A stretch of DNA of 64,000 nt from Brachypterus glaber (GCA_958510825.1 OY294052.1:9879816-9943815); one strand, 5' to 3'. Positions 22,446-36,223 are shown, counted from the stretch's first letter. Notes: generated from the sequence alone by a model not told the origin. Program-made: numbers and translations.

Positions 22446-22565
22446 TATTTATTTATTTATTTATTTTATTTATTTATTTGTTTATACTCATACATGGACC
22501 TTTATTTAAAGGTATTTTAACATTAAGAGTGTTACAATTATACTATAATATAATAATAATATAAA
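22446..22565 (-). mobile_element. LINE 3' tail fragment with (TAAA)n
   Basis: On the plus strand (TTTA)n from 22446 to 22485 is followed by GTTTATACTCATACATGGAC. Read on the minus strand this is a 3' untranslated end leading into an (AATA)n tail, as in many insect non-LTR elements. No coding part remains. Confidence 0.45.
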
Positions 22566-25500
22566 AATTTCTTGATAGACGGCAATTATATGACATTAAA
22601 TGTCAAAGTTCAAATTCCATTCCTACAATTTCAAAAAAATCTTCTAAATTTAGATAGGTACTTTGATATCTCCATTTTCAAATATGAACTAATATTTCCT
22701 TTCTCCATTACAATGCAAATTTTATTTATTTTCCAATCCCAAACCACAAAAAATATTAATTAATTAGGACTAAAAATTTTGACAACAAAAAAGTGACAAT
22801 ATATCGTAATATAAAATGCATAATAGTAAGTATATAGTAGGGTGCCCAGTACATACGGAATTGTTTGGGTCCCACCCCTTAAAATAATTCCTTTAGGTGA
22901 AAAAATAACCCTGATTTTTTTTTAGATTTTTTAAAAAATATCTAGAGGTCGCGCCAGGCGCTTTTTTAATAGAAAATCATGTGAAGGGTTTTTTTTTAAG
23001 AATATAAAAACATTGATAATGGATATTTATGAAACAAAAAAGTGTTTCTGGATAATAAAGGAATATTCTTAATTGTTATGCCCCTCTACAAAAATAAAAC
23101 GGCTTTTGTTTTTGGGTAAAAATGCTAAAAATTGACACGTGGTTAATAAATGCCAGGAAAATATGACCTTAGTTTTTTTCAAAGAGTTCTTTTTTTTCAA
23201 GGGTATTCTTCAATATGTGCGAATTCAGGGATTATATTTCCTTTTTTAAAAAAAGTACAGGGTGTCCAAAAAATAATTAAATATATCAATGAAAGCTAAA
23301 AATGCATTAAATTGCAATAAAAATTTATAATAGAGACATTTAAGGTGAAAAAAGGGGCAAACCTCGGAATGAAATATAACTAGCTATAAACTTGTATAAA
23401 TCTTTGTTTTGACATTCTGTAAGTTAGCTCAAGTCTCATATAATCTCTTGTCCGCGTTACAAGATATTTAAGGTCAAAGGTCGCAAAACCCGTTTTTTTG
23501 TAATTATCTTGTTTTTTTTTGCTTCAAATGACATTTTGAGTTATTAGTAAAGTTGTAGAGCATAAAATTTTCTACAAATTGGTATAAGACAATATTTTAT
23601 ACAATTAACCGTTCTCGAGATAGAGCGCTTATCCGTATCTTTGATAACGCTAGGTGAACTGTGGAATTCAATACATAGTACAGTTTATTTTTAACAGTCT
23701 TTTCTTTCCTGTATATGAAATGTTTATATACAGCGAGGTCTTTGCCCCTATCACTTTTCATTATTTTGATCGAAATGACGATTCGTACTAAACTGATTAT
23801 TAATCAGCTATTTGTAAAAATCAGTCGATATATATTAAAAAAAAAAACAAACATAAAAAACCCAAACACAAATATATGGGTACATTTAGGAAACGTTCCA
23901 CTTTATCAATAAAAATCCAAACTAAAACTAACCAAAACCAAACTGCCATCAATCCCACGGAAATACCCTTACATAAAATAAACATAATGTATAACGATTT
24001 TCGCTGTAAAATTTATACGCGATAAAGACCGTTTGCGGTAATGAACTGCGCTGTAATAGTCTTCGTGGTAAAGGATATGCGCGGTAATGGCTTGTCGCGG
24101 TAATGGACTGCGCGGTAATGGTCTTCGCGGTTGTTTTTTCGCTGTAAAGTCCGGCGCCCGAATAATAGACATAAATAATATTTGTAAAGAAATCAAACAA
24201 TTTACTATAATTATGGTCAAAACAGAAATTAAGATCTTTGTCAATTCACCACCCTACAAAATCTGTGTTGTTTAGACACCAAACATAATATAGGGGCGAT
24301 AATTCGATAAGCTCCGAATGAATAGCGTTTTCAGAAGAAATAAGTTTTGATATTGAAAATTAATGCCAATTATTTTCGACAGGGATCGATACAGAATTAA
24401 AAAGAATTTCATGAGTTTTAAAATTTATCTTTCTTTAAAGTTTTCTATAACTTTTAAGTAGTTATGAGTTTATTACCTCAACATGCAATATTAGGAAATA
24501 TATATACGGCTTCGTAAATAAACCATCAAAAAATTAAAGCTACAAATTGTGTTTAAAATTTCAAAGAATAATTACCGTTTCGAAAGATTTTGTCAATTCT
24601 GTAAAACCAATAAAGACATTAAGGACATTAATGGAACACCTCAAGTTATATTGACCTTGGACAAAATAGTGAGGTTAATTTCTATTTTTGACATGAAAAA
24701 GAGCAATATTTGGATTTAAACATGTAATGATATTATAAAAGGCTATGATAAACGGTGAAAACTGACATATAAAAAGAGGTAAATAAAATTTGTAGAATCT
24801 ACGACTTTAGATATCTAAATAAAGTTAGACAAACCCTCGGGCAAACCTAGATACATAAATGTGATAGAAAAACATTAAACTGGTGTGATATAAGGCGTTC
24901 AGTATTTAGTTAATAGATATAATCGTCCACAAGAACTTTTTTACAAACCAAAACTAGCTTTTACCAATATGAAATGGAAAGTCCTAAGATTGACCGTTAT
25001 GACGTGGTAGAAGTCCGAAATTATATAGGTAATATATTTTTTCGTAGTTTTACCACATCTAATTTGTAAATCCTAGGTTTGACACGTCAATCCTAGGATT
25101 AACCAAACTTCGGGCTTTTACTGTAACAATCTATTTTACAACAACATTGTTGTATTATAGTGCCGGTATTTTATGATGGATGATTAATAAAGATGGCGGA
25201 AATCAGCTGATTTTACCAAAATTTTGAAAATAGGCATTTTGGGCTGAAATTTCCATGTGCATAAGTATACCTAAGATAAGCATATACATGTACATATGAT
25301 ATGTAGTTTTTATGTGCAATTAAATGTAATATGTGAATTTAAAATAAAATGCGTACAATTTGTTGTTGTAAATCGAACAACTGCACTTGTTTGTAAATAC
25401 CGAACGCGTTTACTTATTTTTTGTTGTATTATATGCAATATATAGTGTTTGGCGCATATACAACTATTTATTGTTGTATTCTATATCCTAATTACGCTAT

Positions 25501-25966
25501 TGATTACGATATATCGTAATATATACGATATATCGACAGTGTTCTATCAGTGTAGGAAAAATATTAGTTGTACGCATCTTTTCTTTGAGTATTCAACCGA
25601 TTATAGCTCTCAAAACTTACTTCTAGTGGAGGGCATTCAATTAAACTCAATGAGTGGTACCTAAATATTGTTTCGTTTATAATAAGGGGCGTAACAACGT
25701 CAGTTAAAATTTTTTCGTAATGACCTGTATTTTGAGAAAAGTAATGCCCGAAACAAAAATAGAGTATTGTGCTCAAACACATTCAGGTGTCTGTTTTAAT
25801 ATCTTGACACTTGATTATACAAATAACATAGAATTAAGTTGTTGAAATATCATGATTAAGTTTTGTTCGACTCATTCAGTAAATATGGTAGCTCGAATAG
25901 ATTAAGTCAAATTTATTTTTTGAATTCAGCCTTACACAGAAATAAATGACATACATAAAGCATATT
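22566..25966. other. Intergenic, no gene; isolated TACAGGGTGTCC end at 23259
   Basis: TACAGGGTGTCCAAAAAA near 23258 looks like one end of a mariner-type MITE, but its partner was not found. AAGGTCAAAGGTCGC (23471) and GGTGAACTGTGG (23653) may belong to the same decayed element. A minisatellite at 24005-24140 is listed separately. Palindromic AT-rich words occur around 25500-25540. Confidence 0.4.
24005..24140. repeat. Degenerate minisatellite of about 17 bp
   Basis: About seven units of the form GCGCGGTAATGGACT, with variants TTGCGGTAATGAACT, GCGCTGTAATAGTCT and TCGCGGTAATGG, run head to tail. The overlapping frames on both strands result from this repeat. Confidence 0.75.
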
Positions 25967-26486
25967 AAGCTATTTGCAAATCGCCAGGTCCTGGATCGGG
26001 TTCCTTTGGATGCTAGAAGCCCCAAAAAGGTGGTAAAATTGGGTTCCCGAAAAATGTATTTTTAACTTACCGAGTCACAACACATTACATTTATTACATT
26101 TAGTTTAGTCTATTTTCACAGTTTTACACAATTATTTAGTAGGCCAAGGGGCAAAAAAGGCTTTAAAAAGTTTATTTGACATATGTCAACACTAAAAAGT
26201 CAAAAGAATTTTCATTTAATCAAAATTTCATTTCATAAATTTTCATTTCTTTAAAAAATTAGGTATTAAATATGTTAAAGGCACTTTTTAAAGACCGTTT
26301 TTAACCCTTGGCCCCAGAATTATTGTGTATAACTATGAAAAAAGCTTAATCTGAATGTAATAAATGTAATGTATAAGACTCGGCAAGTTAAAAATAGATT
26401 TTTGGTAGCTCATTGCCAGAGCTTTTGAAGCTTTTAGCACCCAAAGAAACCGGATTCGGAGCCTAGCAATTTAAAAATAGCCTAAT
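25967..26486. mobile_element. 520-bp fold-back element
   Basis: The left arm (AGCTATTTGCAAATCGCCAG, GGTTCCTTTGGATGCTAGAA) is mirrored by the right arm (TTTTAGCACCCAAAGAAACC, CTAGCAATTTAAAAATAG). Pairing continues inward through CTTACCGAGTC / GACTCGGCAAG and AGGCCAAGGGGCAAAAA / TTTTTAACCCTTGGCCCC. Confidence 0.8.
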
Positions 26487-29400
26487 TTGAATGTACTTTA
26501 AGACATATACCTATAAAATACAGCCGGGAGAAAATACTGAAATAAAAATGGTCACTTCTGAATAATTTTTGTGTAAGTTTATTTTTAACCCTTTATTGCA
26601 CCTTGCTCCCATTTAGGAACACTGGGCATTAGTACCCCTGAATTTTTTAATACTCAAAATACAGACATTATGGCCACCTAGCTTTCACTTGAGAACGCTG
26701 GTCTTCAAGTTGGAGTATCTATTGATAGATGGCAGTATTTTTTAGTTTTGTATTCGTTCTTGTTCTTTATGTGCACAATATTTCCGGATGGGTTTAAAAG
26801 AAAATGTATCATCATTTTTTAAATAAAAGAAAAAAAAATAATATTTATTATGAATTAATTATGCCAGTCAAAAAAGACGTTTTTTTTGTTGCAATTAAAA
26901 TTATGTGCAATATAGGTTTGGACTTTTATATAAAATATAAAATTAAAAAGTAAATGCAAGAAAGTCTCACCTTCTGGCATCCGAATTTTTTTTAGTATTT
27001 TTTAATAATTATCTTTTTAGGGTGCCTTTAGATTTATCCCACTATTTGATGTATAAAACTTATATTCTAAATTTTTTATAGTGTCGGTATCATGTTTTAT
27101 TTTTAAAATAATTATTTTACTACTTCTAAGATTTAATGGAGTTTAAAAAACGATAAGTGGCGTTTTACTATTCTCAAGTACATAATCATTTAATTCAAGA
27201 ACCTCTTCAATTAAATTAAGAAAAGGCATTATTATTTTTAAGTTAAATCCACAAAAGCACTTTTTTTTTAAAGAAAAATTAATTATCCTTGTGTTTTTTT
27301 AATTAGGTACAAGGACGTAGTTCTTAAGTACGCATTTTTTTTAAATTCCTTTTTCTTCAACCAAAATAATTGCTCTTAATCGTACGTACGAGTTTACAAT
27401 TCAAAGAACTTTTATACAAATATTACACAGGTATTCTTTCCCAGATAGCACACAGTCCACAGGACTTGCTTTTTTGCTTACTTTAACTGGTTTTTGCAAC
27501 TGTGAAAAACTTAATAGAATCCTTTTACAAGCTTTTATTTAACTCGCAATGTTTGTTGTTTGTTTGTTTAGGGCAAATCTGCCAAAGGCTTTTTTAACCA
27601 CTTAGAATATACTTAACTCGGCTGACAATACAATTTTATATAAAACCTTCCCCCCAACCCCATACCCCATACAAGATAATTTAAAACTAAAATTAGGTTA
27701 CATACTCATTTAGTGATAATTAAATTTTACAATAAATTTTACATTCCCCCTCGTCTCCCCATCACCCCCATACGCGTATAAGGCTAAGTTAACCCCCTCT
27801 CTGTTTCACCCACTTAGAATATACTTAGAAAGCTAAAATTTGGTACACATGCTTAACATGGTTGACAAAACAATTTTATATAAAAATTTCCCCTCAATCC
27901 CGCTACCCCTAAAATTATGGGCGTAAAATCGAGGGGTAAACCGCTGAAAAAATTTTGTACACCTAAATTCCTTTTAGGAGGAAATCTTCAGATTTCCTCC
28001 AGATTACCTCCCAAAAAGGAGGAAATTTTTAAAGATTTCCTTCAGATTACCTCGTAACCTTCAAAGATTTCCTCCATATTACCTCCAATTTGTACACCTG
28101 AATTCCCTCGCATAAAATGGACACTGAATAGACCCCACTAGTAGTCGTACAAAGAATGTAAATATATGGACGTACATAGAACATACATTATTAGTCCGTG
28201 GACCAATGTACTTAAAAGGGATCTAAAATGGACGTCCATTGGACGACTAATGCTATATGGGTTAGTCATGAAATATTTACTTTGATATATCTTATAAAAA
28301 AAAGCCATATGATAGATTTTGGGTTATCTATGTTAATTATTAATAATTATTAATAATTAACAATTATAATTATTGATTATAATAGTTAATTATAAAACTA
28401 GCGTAAAATAACTGCAAATTTTTAGGATCTGTATTATAAAATCATTATTATCCAGTTAAAAAAATATACGCTTTTGATTGACTGTATAAAGAGCAAATAT
28501 TCAGGTCAGCTAAATTATATTTCTAACATAATTTGTCGTAATTTGTAATACCACATTAATTAATAAGCTAATATCCAACCAGACGTTTCTTAATAGAACT
28601 ATAATTATTTACAATTAATCTTTAAAAGTAATACTAACCTTTGGTGAAACTACTACATTGTTGAACATCTATCATATTTGTAAGTAATTATATGTCGACC
28701 AGAAGTTGTTGCAGTCTGTTGTTATGGGCCTTACAAATTCTTTAAACAAGGTGGATATTAACTTAAGGCTTATGAAAATGTATAGTTAAAAGTTAAATGT
28801 TTTAAATTTTTGACTATTTGTGACTTTAAAATCCAGTACCTATGTAATTTCCATCAATATAACCTGAAATTAGTTCCTAGCTAAAGTCTCGCCTGAATAT
28901 TTTTTTCCTTAAGCAAAATTTTTTTTATGTACAGTAAAAAAATTATGTATAATTCAACATTCACGAATGGTATTTTAAAAGACTATTTCACACAAAAAAT
29001 AAGGATGTATATAATTTTACCATGTTTAATGTTGTTTCATATTTAAATAAAAATTTAATAACTAAACAACAATATTACTTTACAAGTATAATTAAAATTT
29101 TAGATCTCAAATTTGGCGCGCTTTTAAAAACCACGATGTTCACTTGTTCGCGAATGTTGCCAAGTCTAAACTTTGCTTGAGGGATATTTTATGCTTGAGA
29201 TTATTCCAATAAAATAGTTGTGATCATTTATTTTAGCATTTAAATAAAAATCATTGCTGTTTTTGTTTAAAAAGTTTAGTTTTCAACTGAAAAGAAATAA
29301 AATGACGGTTGTTTCCACCCGTAAAAAAACAATTTGCGATCGGTTTATAATAAAGTTTGGCAACGCTGTACTGGTACCAGCGCAGTCATTTGATGTTTTA

Positions 29401-29839
29401 ATTTCCGTCATTTAAAAGAAGTAAATTATTTACTTCTTTACTGTAAATATATTTTTAATAATTAAGTGTTTAAATTAGTTTTGAGTGGCCTGTTTTTAAT
29501 GCCAAGATTCAATTAAATAAATTAAAATTTTTGAATATCAGTGATTTAAAGCTTTTAAGATGGAAAGTGCATAAAATATAATATATTATCTGAAATTAAT
29601 TAGGGTTTATACCTAGGATGTTTTGGTAATAAAATAAGCATATATATTGCTTATCAATAAAAATAAATCAAATTAAAAACACATTTTCCATAGTAACCAA
29701 ATGATACTTTCACATGTACAAAAATTATCAGATTCATTTTGATCTGATTGGTCAAGAAACTAAAAATGCAAGGTTTTGATTGGCCTTTATATTGTTTGTG
29801 AAATAGTCTGTAAAATTTAGCATGCCAATAGTTGCCTTA
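26487..29839. other. Intergenic, no gene; minor repeats
   Basis: Two related segments with ACTTAGAATATACTTA and CAATTTTATATAAAA occur at about 27602 and 27812. A three-unit repeat of AGATTTCCTCCAGATTACCT type lies at 27985-28095. Nothing else is recognised. Confidence 0.45.
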
Positions 29840-29974
29840 GGGCCACTTGCATCAATGATGGTTTAACTTTAACCTTGGATTAAATTGACGGCCGACCAAT
29901 CACAACGCAGCATTTTTAACTTAAACTCGGTTTAGCTGAGATAATCCCAGACCGAAAGTTGGTGCAAGTGGCCC
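29840..29974. mobile_element. 135-bp GGGCCACTTGCATC MITE, copy 2
   Basis: Same length as the copy at 16508-16642 but inverted. It is flanked by TTA on both sides and has the same interior (GACGGCCGACCAATCA, CTCGGTTTAGCTGAGATAAT). Confidence 0.9.
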
Positions 29975-30508
29975 TTAATGGGACGTTTTCTGTCAAGAAC
30001 AACAGTGGAGATATTAATTAAAATCTAGGAAAATGGCAAAACCTGCAAACGCGTTTCTAGCCTTTGCCGGATAGGTATGCCAAGTTTCTTTTCCAGTTAT
30101 GAATTTGCCAAAACAAATTTTTAAGTTTATTTATTGACATATTACAGGGCAAAAAATAGACTTGTTTGTCATACCTCGCATATTTTTGAAATTGTTTTGG
30201 TTCTTCAGTTGATTAATCATATTTTTTCTTTATTCTGTTATTACCAAATGGAGTTTTAAATAAATAGAGCCCATTTTCTTCCGACTTTTTAGTAACTTTT
30301 TTAGAGTAACATTTAATAAATATTTTCTCTGAAAGTCTGCGCACATGTAATTTCTGACACCTAATGCCAAAACATAGTTACCAACTGGCAAATAACAATT
30401 TTTACCATATTTTATTGTCTCTATTCCTTGACAGAAAATGTCAGATTAAGGCTCTCTACCAATAGTCAGCAAATTACATGCAAATTAATACGTAAATTTA
30501 CATGGAAA

Positions 30509-30751
30509 ATCATAGGTAATGTGTTGCCATGCAGAGATAGATAAAAGTTGAGCGATTTTACAAGCAATTTTTCGATGTTATATGAATATATCATCTAAAT
30601 TACATGTAATATTTATATAAAATTGTAAAATTACGATTTTATATGAATATTACATATAAATTACATGTAATATTCATATAAAATTGTAAAATTACATGTA
30701 AAATCTCGTAAATTTTACTTGTACCTGCATGGCAACACATTACCTATGATT
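30509..30751. mobile_element. 243-bp MITE with AATCATAGGTAATGTGTTGC ends
   Basis: About 26-bp inverted ends enclose two copies of an AT-rich unit of about 57 bp containing TTACATGTAATATT and ATATAAAATTGTAAAATTAC. Confidence 0.8.
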
Positions 30752-32968
30752 CTATTTATTGTTTACAGTGTATTTTTGGAAGTAGAACTGCTCCTAATGC
30801 ATAATCACTTGCGTCAGTTCTAAGGATTAATGGACATGAATCGTCTGCAGATATCTGCCTTCCGAAGTTTTTTTTTAACGGCATTCTTAGATTTGACTAA
30901 TTAATTTTGTTTTTTTATTCTTTCATATCTATTAAGCGCTTAATTTGTGCCAAATGGAGAAAAAACTAGACCCCGCTTGTAACGTGTAAGGTAGATGTTT
31001 CAAAGTTAGTGATGATTTCCCAATATCCTTCTTACCAATATTATGACCAAGAAAATTTTTCAAGGACTAAATTTTATTTTACTCAATTTCAATTTAGAGT
31101 TGCATTTTTATGCATTTTTATGTGAAAGATATATAACCTATATGTTTTACTTTGGTTTATATAAAAATTCTAAAGAATAAGTTAAAATTTCATCGGTAAA
31201 TCAAAGATATTGTATTGTGCGAATTTTTAAACCATTTATTGACTTACCTTTAATAGTGTCGATGACTGCATTGTACTATTTTATTACTTTTTTTAATTAT
31301 ATATAGTTTAAATAGATATTGTTTCTGAACAATAAATTATTTCATTTTGATATTTATTAGTCCATTAATAAGCTCTATTAAAAATATAATAGCTTTAGAA
31401 ATGCTATTAACATTTTTCATTTTATTTGTTTGATTTTTTGAATGTTTATATGGGATATAATAAAAAAGTCAATTTTATTTAAACAATCACATTCTAGTTT
31501 ATTGTTTGATTTTTTTTACATAACATACCGTTATAGTAATTCTAATATTTTTATTGATATTTTTAAATATAACAGGTAATAGATAATAAGTGAATACTTT
31601 TTTTTTAAGTACGTAAGGTATCTACCAGAAAAAATAGGAACAAAATAAAAATATAAATAATATTCAATATTCAAAAATAAACTTTGTACATAACAACCAA
31701 AAAAGATATAAAAAAAATTAGTTGTATACTATTTAAAACTAAATACACATAGATTTATACATTCTAACATTAAATTCTATATACATTTTTACAGATTTTT
31801 TAAAAATTCGTTTACAAGACAGTCATTAAACTTTACTTTTTCAAAAACAACTTGGGCATTTTGACACTAAGCGAGTTTCTAGAAAGTGGTTAAAGGATAT
31901 TTTTATTTAATAGTAAGATTTTTAAGCTATCACTGACAGGCTGTCAGGATTACAAATTACAATTATATTACAAACCAGTTTCTAAAAACCAGTCTTTTAT
32001 GAAAAGTTTTATTGCAATATGGCATATCTTTAAAAACTCTATTCGGTTTTTTAATTCATTGAGTGATGAGGTAAAAGTTAAAGCTGTAGATACTGTAGAA
32101 AAGAACTTGATTAATCAAAAAGTAAACAAACGCAACACCATAACGTTATCCTCTCTCTCTACAAGAGAAAAAAAGGGTATCTTTACAGGTGTATAACGGG
32201 TTGGCTTGGTTAATTTTTGGTTCACTTGGAATACCTGTATACTTTTGTGCAAAACCAAGCCGTGAAGGACGCCTTGGCACAACCAAGCAGCAGTATCTCC
32301 AACTTAAGTTATTCTAATAACCTGCAGTTTAGATTAGTCAGCGGTTCAACTAAATAAATAATATAGGAATTTAATAATAGCGTGTAATAAAAGAATCACA
32401 GAAGAATAAAATGTTAAATCATATTATTAAATAAAAATCTAACAATTGTATATCATTTACAGTTTCATAAATTAACTGTATGTCAGAAAAAAATACAAGA
32501 AAATTAGTTTGTTGGTGTTTTTTATCACTTTTAGGTAAGAAAAATTTCAGTTAAAGAAAAACAGATAATAACTCTTTTTTAATCTCTTTACGTCCATGTC
32601 CCCCATGTATTGCAGGGTATCATATGTTTATAACCATATTATTTTTCACAAATAGATATGAATCAAAACAGCTGGGATTGTTTTTCAGAATTATGCTTAA
32701 AAATTTAAATTGGAAAGTTGGAAAATGAAAAGTTTATGGTTGAGATAAGTTTTACAGTACTGTAAACCTTGAAATTTTGGACGCAAAGGTGTTTTAGTGT
32801 TTTATATTTTTTATTTTGGAATCTAAACTAAAGACGACTGCTAATTTATCTATATCATCTCTACGGGGTGTCTCATCTAAGGCAAATCAGTGATTTAATA
32901 TGCATAACCTAATTATAACATAAATTTATTATTTATTATTTTCCGAAACAGTAGTAATTATATACCAA
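30752..32968. other. Intergenic, no gene
   Basis: AT-rich. A somewhat more complex patch at 32190-32330 has three words containing AACCAAGC or GGCTTGGTT. Its role is unknown. Confidence 0.4.
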
Positions 32969-33060
32969 GGTAGAGAAGACATTTTTTATAGCCGGGCGTA
33001 TTAAATCCCGAGCTGCGTAGAGGGATTTAAAAGAGCGAGGCTATAATAATCTTCTCTACC
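32969..33060. mobile_element. 92-bp hairpin MITE
   Basis: GGTAGAGAAGACATTTTTTA and TAGCC at the left pair with GGCTATAATAATCTTCTCTACC at the right. The loop contains AAATCCCGAGCTGCG and GAGGGATTT, which also pair. Confidence 0.7.
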
Positions 33061-33714
33061 GACATTTGCTAAAATAAATACTTTGAACTGACGTTTAAAA
33101 ATATAGTTTTTTTTATTTTTTTTTTCATAATATTTAGCTAATTATTGATTGTATTAATTGGTAATAATTATAATTAATTATTTTTATTTATTATAAAAAG
33201 TTTTTTCAAGCTATTTTCTTGGGTTTAATTACTAAAAATTGCAGAAAGAACTGAAATATCTAAAGTGACAGAAATCAATTGTTTATAAAATTTACTCCTA
33301 CTGGGAGAGAAAAAATTATTGCTATAGGTAAAGAAAATTGATTTCACAGTCTGAAAACATGGTAAATAATGGTATGTTCTAAAGCTAGTAGTGAAAAAAC
33401 TATATTATTATATATTTTATTGTTTGTCCCTTTTTAAATTATAATTTAGTAATTTTTGAGCATTATTTTATCATGATGTCGTGTTTCTCTGGGACAAAAA
33501 CCTAGTAGGCGTTTTTCATTCTAGTTGGAATCTATTATAATATGTTAAAAGATTATTTATTTATGTAAAATAATTGATTTATGCTTGTTTTATGTATAGC
33601 TTCTCTGGTATAAGTTTATTAAAACAGACTTATCTAGGATGAGACACCTTTTACATGTTTAAATTAAGATGGAATTTCTTGTACATGTTAAAAAATACTA
33701 AGATACTAATAGCA
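33061..33714. other. AT-rich intergenic sequence
   Basis: Nothing is recognised. Confidence 0.5.
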
Positions 33715-35400
33715 CAGGTCTACAAAATAAAACACAAGGTGACTGGGTCCTATCAGCGGATTCTGAATCTACCCAGTGGCTAGTTACTAGTCTGATAACT
33801 AACAATGTTCTACTAAACACCGTTTTTGAGATAACACTAGGCAACAAATCGCAACTTCTTTTTTTGCCCCGATCGGAAAGTAAATTTTTCTTACTAATTC
33901 GAGGGCGTAGAAGCCGAATCTGACCTTGGAAAAACTCCAGCACCTAAAATTTATGAGATATACGTCCAGGAAATAATAACTTTTTTTTTAAATCTTTAAA
34001 AAGAGTAGGATTTTGAAAATTATAGGGTATATTAAAAAACATACGAGGAATTCAAAAATCTATATGCCAAGGACCTACTGTCACAGTAAGTACGCGAAAA
34101 TAAAATAAAAAGCTTAAAATGAAAGTGCAGAGTTTAATTAATTGCTCATTTGTGGCAAAACTATTTAATTTGTATAAAAAATTTATAGGACCTAATTTGT
34201 AGATTATAAAATTCTCTACAAAAATATTCATACAAATATTTTTTATTTTGGTTAGTTTGTTCGTAAAAAGTAAATAAATGAAAAAGAAAAAGCCCACAGG
34301 GTAAACTTTTTTCCGAGCCCAAAAAATATATTTTTCTTATCAATTTAAAGGCGCAGAATCTGAATTTGACCTTAAAAAATATCCAGCACGTCTTATTTTT
34401 TAAATTTTAGTACAGGCAATTATGCCAATTTAAAAATCATTTATAAAACAAAATATTGTGTATTTTTCGTCGTTTTTTTTTTAATGGTTCTACATCATAA
34501 AAATATCTTTATTACATAAGAACCATATTACATTTTTTTAGTTCATATTTGACCCCCTAGTGATGATTTTTGACGATCTTCCCTTATGCACCCTTCTCCT
34601 TACCCTCCACCCCTACTTAATTTTGTCACATGATTTTTTTACATAATATCCCTGTTTATTCTACCTATGAATTTAGAGTTTCCATATTCCAAGTTGGGTA
34701 TATTTTAACTAATATTGAATCGCCGAATCTAAATTTGTTCCCGGAATATTTTTATCTCCCATAATTTTAGAACAAAAGAGGGCTAAAATAATGACTGTTT
34801 ACCACTTTTATCTCATTTTTCACAAAAACTTAGGCAGTAGAAATATTCTGAGGACAGATTCGGTCTCAGGGACCTAAAATTATTTAAAAAACATATGACT
34901 CCAATCACTGCAAGATATCGTGTTGCCTAGTGTAATTGATCCCAAGACACGTTACAATTTTGACAAATTACACTATATTTAAAAATTGGTGTCCTATAAT
35001 TTTTGAGGTTGCTGAAACCAAATCCGATGTTAAAAATTTAAAATTCAGTATAGCGGATCTAATATGGCGTCGACATTTAAAAAAAAACAATTTTTGACGA
35101 AAAAGTATTGATTAAGTGTTTTTTAGGGCTCTGAACCCAAATCCGAATTCAAAATCATATTGACTGATCGAATTTGGCGTCAAAACAGACAAGACGAGAC
35201 ATATCGTCTTTTAAATTTAACATTGTCTTCGGTCTCAGCAACCTCAAAAACCCTAGGATACCCATTTTAACAAGCTTGGGATCAATTATCTTGAAAATGG
35301 TGTATAGTTAAAAACTTTTAGTTATCAGGCTAGTAACCAGGCAGTAGGTACAGTCAAAATCTCTTGACAGAACCCAGACACCTTTCCAGCTGCTGACCCG
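33715..35400. repeat. 1.7-kb degenerate inverted-repeat element downstream of the gene
   Basis: The left end (AGGTGACTGGGTCCTATCA, GGCTAGTTACTAGTCTGATA) is mirrored at the right end by TTATCAGGCTAGTAACCAGG and AGAACCCAGACACC. Inside, a decayed motif (AATCTGACCTTGG / CCAGCACCTAAAATTT) recurs at about 33915 and 34355, and inverted GGTTGCTGAAACC / GGTCTCAGCAACC pairs occur at about 35007 and 35229. It probably overlaps or limits the 3' UTR of the gene above it; the nearest minus-strand AATAAA words (34655-34660, 34508-34513) lie inside it. Confidence 0.6.
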
Positions 35401-35656
35401 TGTATGTATTTAAAAATGGTGCTGTATAAGCACCCCAGAGAAATGAAAATTTCCTAAATTATATCTGTCATCTTACCTCTTATCTTCCATATTTAACATT
35501 TGTATTACATTTGTAGTGAGTACACTAAGAAAAGATAAAAAATTTACAAAACTTAAAGCATTTTTCACTATTTGCACTTATAAACCATTCGATAATAATG
35601 AAAATCACATTTATGCGATTACGATCAACTAAACAGCACCTTCACAAACGATCTGG

Positions 35657-36223
35657 TCAAAATATGACTGTCAGAGGTCTTCTGAATTCACCACCAGGAG
35701 TTTGTGTCGGATACTGGCTGGCGTATTGAGCCATTGGTAGTAATCCTGGTACAGAATTACCCTGTGGCATGGCTGAGGTGGGGTAGTAACCTGGAGGAAG
35801 CGCTCCAGGTGACGCTCCGGCTGAAGAAGTGGTTGTAGAACTACTTGAGGATGTGCCGTCATGTCTTTCTTGGTTTTGCTTTACTTCAGGCGATTCTGTT
35901 GATCTGGGTGAACCTAAGTTGCCACCCATTTGCTGAGAACCTGTTGTATCATGTTGATACATTTTTCCGATATCAATCGGGTATGATCGGGCAGATTCGG
36001 TGTTGTATTTACCATCCATGTACATTTTGGATTGCTCGAAGTAGGCTTTTGTAAGAGCCGAGGTGGAATCCAGATAGCCGCGCTCCAGATAGCTTTTCGA
36101 TGATGTATCCATATATTTCGGATCCGAATACATGGACATGGCAAGAGATGATGGTGGCATGTAAGCGGAACGGTATTTGTCAGCTTCCATAGAGTATTTC
36201 ATGGCATCCATTGAACTAACAAC
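35657..36223 (-). CDS. Terminal coding exon of a SoxB-like transcription factor
   Basis: This exon encodes the last 188 residues and the stop. The acceptor TTTTGTTCTTTTCCAG precedes GTTGTTAGTTCA-ATG, so the reading frame starts VVSSMDAMKY; the ATG is internal and is not the start codon. The protein part is Met-, Tyr- and Ser-rich (SMEADKYRSAYMPPSS, LTKAYFEQSKMYMDGKYN), then has a Ser/Thr run (about residues 123-135 of the exon), a Pro/Gly segment, and ends RRPLTVIF. Together with the upstream exon this resembles the C-terminal activation/repression region of an insect group-B Sox protein, perhaps Sox21b. I recognise the style rather than a diagnostic domain, because the HMG box is outside the window. 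If it is SoxB, it would act in the nucleus as an HMG-box regulator of neural and segmental development. No canonical AATAAA occurs within the first 900 bp downstream. Confidence 0.85.
   Translation of the reverse strand, partial: VVSSMDAMKYSMEADKYRSAYMPPSSLAMSMYSDPKYMDTSSKSYLERGYLDSTSALTKAYFEQSKMYMDGKYNTESARSYPIDIGKMYQHDTTGSQQMGGNLGSPRSTESPEVKQNQERHDGTSSSSSTTTSSAGASPGALPPGYYPTSAMPQGNSVPGLLPMAQYASQYPTQTPGGEFRRPLTVIF

Noticed and set aside
23969..24275. Frames on both strands with Arg/Gly or Pro/Arg repeats
   Set aside because: Created by the 17-bp minisatellite.
35845..36144. Frames on both strands overlapping the terminal exon (35845-36054 plus, 35914-36144 minus, 35671-35862 minus)
   Set aside because: Shadows of the real coding exon.
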